From Aurantiochytrium sp. KH105 (lineage: Eukaryota > Sar > Bigyra > Thraustochytrida > Thraustochytriidae): a DNA stretch of 64,000 nt. The stretch spans positions 246,109 to 310,108 of the forward strand of contig BGKB01000080.1 of the NCBI GenBank assembly GCA_003116975.1. The letters run 5' to 3'. Made by a program: the position numbers and the translations under genes. Under the pieces are notes generated by a model. The model made no database searches and was not told the DNA's origin. It saw only the letters and a program-made list of their open reading frames with translations. Below are positions 58,596 to 64,000 of this stretch, piece after piece; position 1 is the stretch's first letter, and the number at the start of each line of letters is the position of its first letter.

Positions 58596-59465
58596 TTACC
58601 TCTTCCTACGCGAGAAGCGACCGCCGTTGCCGTTGCCGCCGGCATTGTTGTTGCGCGAAGGCGGAGTCGGGGGCGCCAGCTGCGTGGGCTCGGCCTCGCC
58701 CTCTGTGCGCTCGAGGATGCCAGGCACGTAGCGGTGAAAGTATGACATGAGACCCATTTGCCTCGCGCGGCGGATCGCCCGTCCGATGTTGCGCTGCTTC
58801 TTCTTGGAAAGACCCGTCTTGTAGCGCGGAAGAATCTTGCCCATGGGCGACATGAAGCGGCTGAGAAACCAGAGGTTGGTGAAGTGAATTTCCTGGCCAG
58901 TTCGCTCCAGACGCGCTGGCCGTGGCGTGCGGGCCGCGAAGCGGCGATTGCTGACATTCTGCATCTTGTCGCGACCCTCCATGAAAGAAACCGGGTCAAA
59001 GGTTGACCCAGGCTTGAACTCGCTCCGCTGCAACCTCTCCACAAAGAGCTCCTTGACATCTGCCGGGGTGGACAGCGGCCGCGTGTCGGCGCGTGGCGCG
59101 GGCACCGGAGACCTTCCCGAAGACCCTTCGCGGGGAGGCTTGCCCATGACCTCGCGCACGCGCTCCTCGTCAACAGGCACAAAGCCCTTGCGCACGAGAT
59201 TGCCCGAGAACGAGTTCAAGAGATCGTCTTCGGAGACGGCGTCCATTTCAAAGGAGTTGGCTGCCTTTTGCTGCTTGTCGTCGCCTTTGTTGCCGCTGCC
59301 ACCATCTTCGCCGCCCTTGTCGCCTCCGGGGGTCGAGGGCGTCGAGGTCGAAAAGAACGCCGTGGCGCTGCGCGCCGGGACGGCGTGCCGGGTCCACGGC
59401 AGCGCGCTCGCGCGCGCGGGCGCGCTGCGCGCGGCCGCCACCAGCAGCCCCATGCCCAGCCTCAT
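58596..59465 (-). CDS. MRPS18: Mitochondrial ribosomal protein bS18m
   Basis: 289 residues from ATG 59465. The first 45 residues form a mitochondrial presequence (LLVAAARSAPARASALPWTRHA). A Gly/Asp-rich linker follows and a helical part (VSEDDLLNSFSGNLVRKGF, then ELFVERLQRSEF). The bS18 core is at about residues 191-250: IHFTNLWFLSRFMSPMGKILPR, YKTGLSKKKQRNIGRAIRRARQMGLMSY, matching the bacterial S18 pattern of a phenylalanine/serine start, GKILPR and the KKQR..ARAI.RAR helix. It sits on the platform of the small mitoribosomal subunit. N- and C-terminal extensions are long compared with bacterial S18 (about 75 residues), common in mitochondrial versions. The frame stays open upstream as a GC-rich artefact. 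Confidence 0.88.
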   Translation of the reverse strand: MRLGMGLLVAAARSAPARASALPWTRHAVPARSATAFFSTSTPSTPGGDKGGEDGGSGNKGDDKQQKAANSFEMDAVSEDDLLNSFSGNLVRKGFVPVDEERVREVMGKPPREGSSGRSPVPAPRADTRPLSTPADVKELFVERLQRSEFKPGSTFDPVSFMEGRDKMQNVSNRRFAARTPRPARLERTGQEIHFTNLWFLSRFMSPMGKILPRYKTGLSKKKQRNIGRAIRRARQMGLMSYFHRYVPGILERTEGEAEPTQLAPPTPPSRNNNAGGNGNGGRFSRRKR

Positions 59466-60581
59466 CTCCGCTTTGCCGCCGCGCGCTCCGCCGCGCCTCG
59501 CGCCTGCCGCGCCCGAGGACGAGCGCCCGCCGCGCCTCGCGCCGCCCCGCTCGCGCCCGCTGCCCGTGCGCCGCCGCCGCCGCCGCCGCTCGCCGCCGCG
59601 CTCTCGCAGTGCGTCTTTGCTCTCTCCGTCTGGTCGCGCTCCTCCAGCAGCCGCACGTCGGGCAGCGGCAGCAGCGGCAGCGGCGGCAGCGGCAGAGAGA
59701 ACAGAACACCGCGCGCTGATGGCAGCTTGAATGGCTTGACGCCGACGACTTCGAGGCAAAAGAACGGGTCTCCGGAACAGGCTCAGATAGCAGCAAACGC
59801 ACGTGACACAGAAGGAAAGGAGCTGGAGAGGGCGGGCCTCGTGTTGGCCAGCTGTGCGGGCGGGAGCAGACGTGCGTTGATGTGGCAAAGGGATGGCGGG
59901 AAAGATCGATGAACAACCGGGGAAAGAGAATTACGTGACATCAAGCTGAGCCTGAGCGGCTCGTGGTATGCTTTGCTTGAGGTGTGGTCATAAACTTGGG
60001 AAGACGCGACTTGGAGCTGCCGTCGGCCTTTGAGGGTCATTTGATTTGCATGGCGCGAAATGGCATGGCATGGACTGCCGTGTCATGACATGGACTCGCA
60101 GATCGAAGCAGATCCTGAGGAAGCAAGATTATTACGTGAACGATAGCCACATTCATGCAAGACTCTCCTTCCTTCGGTCTGGAATTATACTTTTCGTATG
60201 ATTCGCCACGTGCAAACCGTGTTGTTTTATGATCCTATAGTTCTTGCTAGTCCTTACCAATCTGCAAGAGCTGGCGATCGGCGAGCAAGGAAAAGAAAAA
60301 GTTGTGTCATTTTCAATTTGGTCTTCTGATAGTGAGTGCAAGGTAATCTTAGACAAGAAAGTGGGGCTGCTTGTGGTTGGCTTTTGGTTCGCCAAAGACG
60401 AACCCGGGCCGTGACGACGCAGCGTTGCGTTCGGGTCTGGCATCGCATACACTGGAGTTCTTCTTCGTTGTAGAAAACCTGAGAGCAAAAGGAAAAAGAT
60501 TCGGGCGGCTAAATACGTTTCCGCTGTACACTGCAAGGCGCCCTGGGCGACTCGCAAGAAAAAGAAAGGTTCGGAGTTGAG
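59466..60581. other. Intergenic, no gene seen
   Basis: 1.1 kb between two minus-strand genes. The first 250 bp are extremely GC-rich (likely the bS18m promoter/5' UTR), with GGCAGCAGC repeats; the remainder is average composition. No tRNA-like or domain-bearing frame found. Confidence 0.5.
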
Positions 60582-62822
60582 TTACACAATAACAAAGGAG
60601 TGATCGTCGCACGATGGCTCCTGATCATCCTCGCTTGAGCGGGTCATTCCGTGACCCTTGGAGACGCGAGGCATATTTCGCGAAGCGCGTGTGAGCCCAA
60701 AGCTGGGTCGAGGGCTTCGAAAGATATTCCAGCCCGAACGCGACCTCGCGTCAGCCTTGTCCCCAGCCTCGTCGTATTCATGTTCTGAATCAGACGCAGA
60801 GCCGTTTGGCGACGATGGCAGAGGCGCCGAGGCAGGCGGCGACATGAATTTGCTGGATGACATGATGTTCGAGGCGAGACGACCAGTCCCGTACAAGGGC
60901 ACTGTCGACAATGAGCCCAGCTTGCCCGATGATCCAATCTTGGAGGGCGAACGCTGGTCTCCACTACGTGACCCGGCCGATGTAACAGCGCTTGCAGTCT
61001 TGACAGCGAGGCTATATGTCGACGCGCCGAGTTTGGCAGAAAAGCTGGTCGCGGCAGCTGCAGAGAGCGAACTGATGATTCCGGGACTGCTTGGTGCACT
61101 GCTCGGCTTTGGTGCCACGGCCGTAGAGGCGAGGGAATGCTGGTCATAGCTTGACGAAGAATCCGTGTTGACATGCAAATCATCCATTCCACCGCGAGTG
61201 AAGAGATCGCGAAGAGAGGTTGTACGTTCGGGCGGATTCGGGGCGTCCTCGTTCATTTGCTGCTGAGGACCCCCCATGTCGACGTCAAGTGTTCCCGCTG
61301 CTGCAGCCTCGGCCCGCTTCTTCAGATTTTGGCCATGTCGTGCCGCAAACTTGTCCGGCATGAGATCGAGTCTCCACTCGTAGAGATTAAATTTATCCGC
61401 GACAGTCAGGCGACGGATGCGGCGCTTTTTCTTGCCATGGCGACGAGGGCGGATAAATGGATTGATTTCTAGGTTGCCCGACTCCACAAAAAGATGCGGG
61501 TCCGCCAGAGGCTGCGATTCTGCACGCAGAGACACTCCATTCGTCTCCGTGCGTTGCACGCGGACTGTGTCCGAGAAGCGCACCTTAAGAATGTTGCTTT
61601 GCCCGTTTCGGAGCTCGGCCCAGTACGAAAATTCATCTTCTTCGTCGTGCGAGAGCGCTGTGTTGAAACTGTTGAGCTTTTTGATCTCCTCCTCGTCAGC
61701 ACTTCCAGGGTCTTGCGAGTTGGTACGGCCCTGATGATGATCGTCTTCGTCTTCTTTAAACTCTTCGTCAAATTTATCGTCATCCTCGGAATCGAGATCG
61801 AGCAACAGATCTACGTCTTCCTCCCCATCGTGCTCATCCATGGCCATGGAGCGAAGAAAACGTCGGCGCTGTATCCGGAGTCGAAGCAGCTCGGCGTCGT
61901 CTTTTGAGGACTTGGGACCTCGGCTTGGGACGTTCCTTCGACGGTCGACAAATGAAAGTTCGTCGACATGAAGAGCAAGTGCTCCAGGGTCCGGCACTGG
62001 AGACTCGGGACTACCGACGTCGGCAGACCACGACGATTGCTGTCGGGTCGACGTTGACGAGGACGATGAAGAGGAGGAGGATGCCGAGGAAACGGAGCCC
62101 GCTGATCCGGGCGAACGCGTTTCATGTTCACGTCGCAGCTCGTCAAAGAGCTGGTCTTCTGTGATCTTGCCGCTTCGCAAGAGCGACACGAGTCCCTCTG
62201 TACGACCAACTTCGTCCGGGGCATTCTCAAAGAAGAACCACTTGATGCGCTTCCGTACTCCACGGGGCGAGGCCAGGGAGCTAAAGAGGGGTTGGACGTC
62301 GTTGTCGCGCGTCGTTGTGACGGGTTCGAGCGCCGCACGACCGATTTGAAGTCTGGTGAGAGCCGCTGGAGGCGCTGCTGGCTCTGAAGATTGGGTCGTG
62401 GCGCTGTTCGCGCATGCCTCATCCGGGACAAGGGCACTTTGGCCAGCCTCCGCGACGTTTCGAATGTGTGAGGCAGGGCATTCGAAAAACTCCTCGACAT
62501 GATCGCTCTTGGCCTTGGACGTTGTCTCGGCGACAGAGGACTTTGAAGGCGCAACAGGTACAGGCGGGCAGGTCGACAGACCAAGCGCTGCGGAATGACC
62601 TGGTGCAGTTGGAGGGGGAATGTAAGTTGTTGCTGCTGGCGGGAGTCTGCGTGGCTTGGAGCTGGATGAGTGCGATGAATACTGTTTTTTCGGTGACTCG
62701 CTCTTGAAGCCGCTGTTTTTCTGCTGCTTTGACGGGTTCTTTCTGCCCGACATGCTGGACGGGTGGTCGGAGCCGAACTGGAGGCTCATATCGGAGATGA
62801 TCCCAACGCGGCGCTCCATCAT
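60582..62822 (-). CDS. Large disordered protein of unknown function
   Basis: 746 residues from ATG 62822 (MMERRVGIIS). It is mostly Ser/Pro/Asp-rich. Two short conserved-looking blocks stand out: VRKRIKWFFFENAPDEVG with GLVSLLRSGKITEDQLFDEL (about 200-245), and HGKKKRRIRRLTVADKF, NLYEWRLDLMPDKFAARHG (about 475-515), which is basic and helical. Between them are an acidic segment (DLLLDLDSEDDDKFDEEF) and DEFSYWAEL. The C-terminal 200 residues are Ser/Ala-rich. I do not recognise a family. Codon use matches neighbours. It could be a nuclear or cytoskeletal scaffold, but this is only a guess from composition. Confidence 0.7.
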   Translation of the reverse strand: MMERRVGIISDMSLQFGSDHPSSMSGRKNPSKQQKNSGFKSESPKKQYSSHSSSSKPRRLPPAATTYIPPPTAPGHSAALGLSTCPPVPVAPSKSSVAETTSKAKSDHVEEFFECPASHIRNVAEAGQSALVPDEACANSATTQSSEPAAPPAALTRLQIGRAALEPVTTTRDNDVQPLFSSLASPRGVRKRIKWFFFENAPDEVGRTEGLVSLLRSGKITEDQLFDELRREHETRSPGSAGSVSSASSSSSSSSSTSTRQQSSWSADVGSPESPVPDPGALALHVDELSFVDRRRNVPSRGPKSSKDDAELLRLRIQRRRFLRSMAMDEHDGEEDVDLLLDLDSEDDDKFDEEFKEDEDDHHQGRTNSQDPGSADEEEIKKLNSFNTALSHDEEDEFSYWAELRNGQSNILKVRFSDTVRVQRTETNGVSLRAESQPLADPHLFVESGNLEINPFIRPRRHGKKKRRIRRLTVADKFNLYEWRLDLMPDKFAARHGQNLKKRAEAAAAGTLDVDMGGPQQQMNEDAPNPPERTTSLRDLFTRGGMDDLHVNTDSSSSYDQHSLASTAVAPKPSSAPSSPGIISSLSAAAATSFSAKLGASTYSLAVKTASAVTSAGSRSGDQRSPSKIGSSGKLGSLSTVPLYGTGRLASNIMSSSKFMSPPASAPLPSSPNGSASDSEHEYDEAGDKADARSRSGWNIFRSPRPSFGLTRASRNMPRVSKGHGMTRSSEDDQEPSCDDHSFVIV

Positions 62823-64000
62823 GGACGGCCAGAGCGCCAGCGCCGGCGCGACCGCCGAGGCGAGGCAGGCCGAGACCCGGAGCGACCTCGCTCGGGCCCG
62901 AAGGAAAACTGCTTGCTCTTTTGCTTCGGCCAAGGGGGTCCAGACCTCTGGACAACTATCTCAGCTCAATCAACTCAAGCTTGGAGCGGCGCTCGAGTGG
63001 ATTCTCTAAGTGGACCTTTCCATGCTTGTGAACGAACGTCTGTCCGCGTTCCATGCGACGAGCGTCCCGCAAAATGGATTCTCAGTCAGGGCTTCAGTTT
63101 GCGTCTCCTCTTGTGTGGCAAGACTAATTGAGAGGAATTGACTTGCGCTAAGTGGACCTGCGCTTTGCTTTCGCTTGAGCACAAAGTGCATCCATTCATC
63201 GTATTCGATTCATTCATTATCATTTGCGTCTATTTTCTCGTTGCCCCTTGCTCCTGTCACTCCTTCTTTCTTTTTTTCCCCCTTCTAACGCTTACTTGCT
63301 GGTGTATGATCTTAGCGCGCTGGCGGCGGTCATCCAAGCTTCGGATCGAGTCCAAGATTGTTAAAGTGCTAGACTGGAAAGGGTTCTCACAAAGTGCACA
63401 CCTTCCGTGTGTACTATATTGATTTGCGAAGTTCTCAACGCATCCCTCTGCGCGCGGAGTTCAATTCATTCGGCTCGCACTTGTCACGCGCCCAGGACCT
63501 TCTACCTTTGAAATAGGGGCGTGACCCAATCCATGCAATGACCTGGGTTCTTCTGCACGCTCTGATGCTCAAGAGAATATATTCGTGTGCAGGTTCATGC
63601 GGCTGCAAGAGCATGACGAAAGTCAGAATGGGAGAAAAAAGAAGAAAATACCGTTGGACCGACCCTTCAAGATAGCTTTCAACGTGACTTGAAGTTCGAG
63701 TACCGTGAGATAGATGGTGACTACGTTCGGGTTGTTACTACATGCGTGAATGGATCGCTTTGCAGGATATATCTGCTATATCATCATCATCTAGCTGTCT
63801 GAATGGTCTGATCGGCTTGGCTTGCCGACGGCCGACCACATTGTTCGTTGGTGTTAGCGCTTGCTTTTGCTGCTGCTGCCGCTTGTTGCTGCAGTTTTCA
63901 TTTGTCAAACCTCCGTTACACACACTGTCAAAACCGGCCAAATAAGTAAGCAAAACACTGTGCAAGAAAGCCAAACGAGGCTTCCCGCATCTCTCATTGT
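62823..64000. other. Window end, no gene seen
   Basis: 1.2 kb after the start of the disordered-protein gene. Contains TTCATT-rich and GCTGCTGCTG patches (63860-63890) and several short unsupported frames. Confidence 0.5.

Noticed and set aside
59466-59888. Upstream extension of bS18m and overlapping plus-strand frames
   Set aside because: Arg/Ala/Gly low-complexity translations from GC-rich DNA; a good presequence starts at 59465.

Overview
The window looks like nuclear DNA of a GC-rich protist with compact, gene-dense chromosomes. A labyrinthulomycete (thraustochytrid) stramenopile is my best guess; this is inferred from overall composition and gene repertoire, not from a marker gene. The cellular genes include a kinesin, CDC123, an NTE/patatin phospholipase, a mitochondrial bS18 and a lipase maturation factor. 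Most genes are single-exon. Five spliceosomal introns could be placed with GT-AG ends, 119-309 bp long.

Layout. 0-2.6 kb: a steroid 5-alpha-reductase-like membrane protein and an unknown protein, both minus. 2.6-5.3 kb: repeat-rich DNA. 5.4-6.9 kb: a glutamate-dehydrogenase-fold protein with altered active-site residues. 7.6-9.9 kb: divergent coiled-coil and ankyrin/zinc-finger genes. 10.0-14.3 kb: an island of broken accessory genes (kinase-like, unknown, F-box). 14.4-17.8 kb: divergent gamma-glutamyl hydrolase and alpha/beta hydrolase. 18.0-20.1 kb: polyQ C2H2 zinc-finger protein. 20.1-26.9 kb: gene-poor mosaic of simple repeats. 26.9-39.3 kb: CDC123, lipase maturation factor, formate-THF ligase, NTE-like phospholipase and a probably myristoylated LRR protein. 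39.3-41.1 kb: long CTTT and TTTCC arrays with a 25-N gap. 41.1-50 kb: acyl-CoA-binding protein, two PH-domain proteins, a small mitochondrial alpha/beta-barrel protein and GMP reductase. 50.1-55.1 kb: divergent kinesin and PP2C-type phosphatase with an NPF-motif array. 55.7-64 kb: SDR/epimerase-like protein, glycosyltransferase-like protein, mitochondrial ribosomal S18 and a large disordered protein.

Functional threads: one-carbon and purine metabolism (gamma-glutamyl hydrolase, formate-THF ligase, GMP reductase) and lipid handling (ACBP, lipase maturation factor, NTE, steroid-reductase-like). The genes are not an operon; neighbours are often head-to-head with 355-811 bp between start codons, or tail-to-tail with only 160-250 bp between stops.

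Most interesting signals: a probable glutamate-dehydrogenase pseudoenzyme, a PP2C phosphatase with six NPF motifs in a repeat-derived array, a formate-THF ligase whose otherwise invariant loop is replaced, an approximately 120-residue acidic insertion inside an NTE catalytic domain, a cluster of three disrupted genes (one with a TTT-TAA +1 shift geometry), and unusually diverse tetranucleotide microsatellites.
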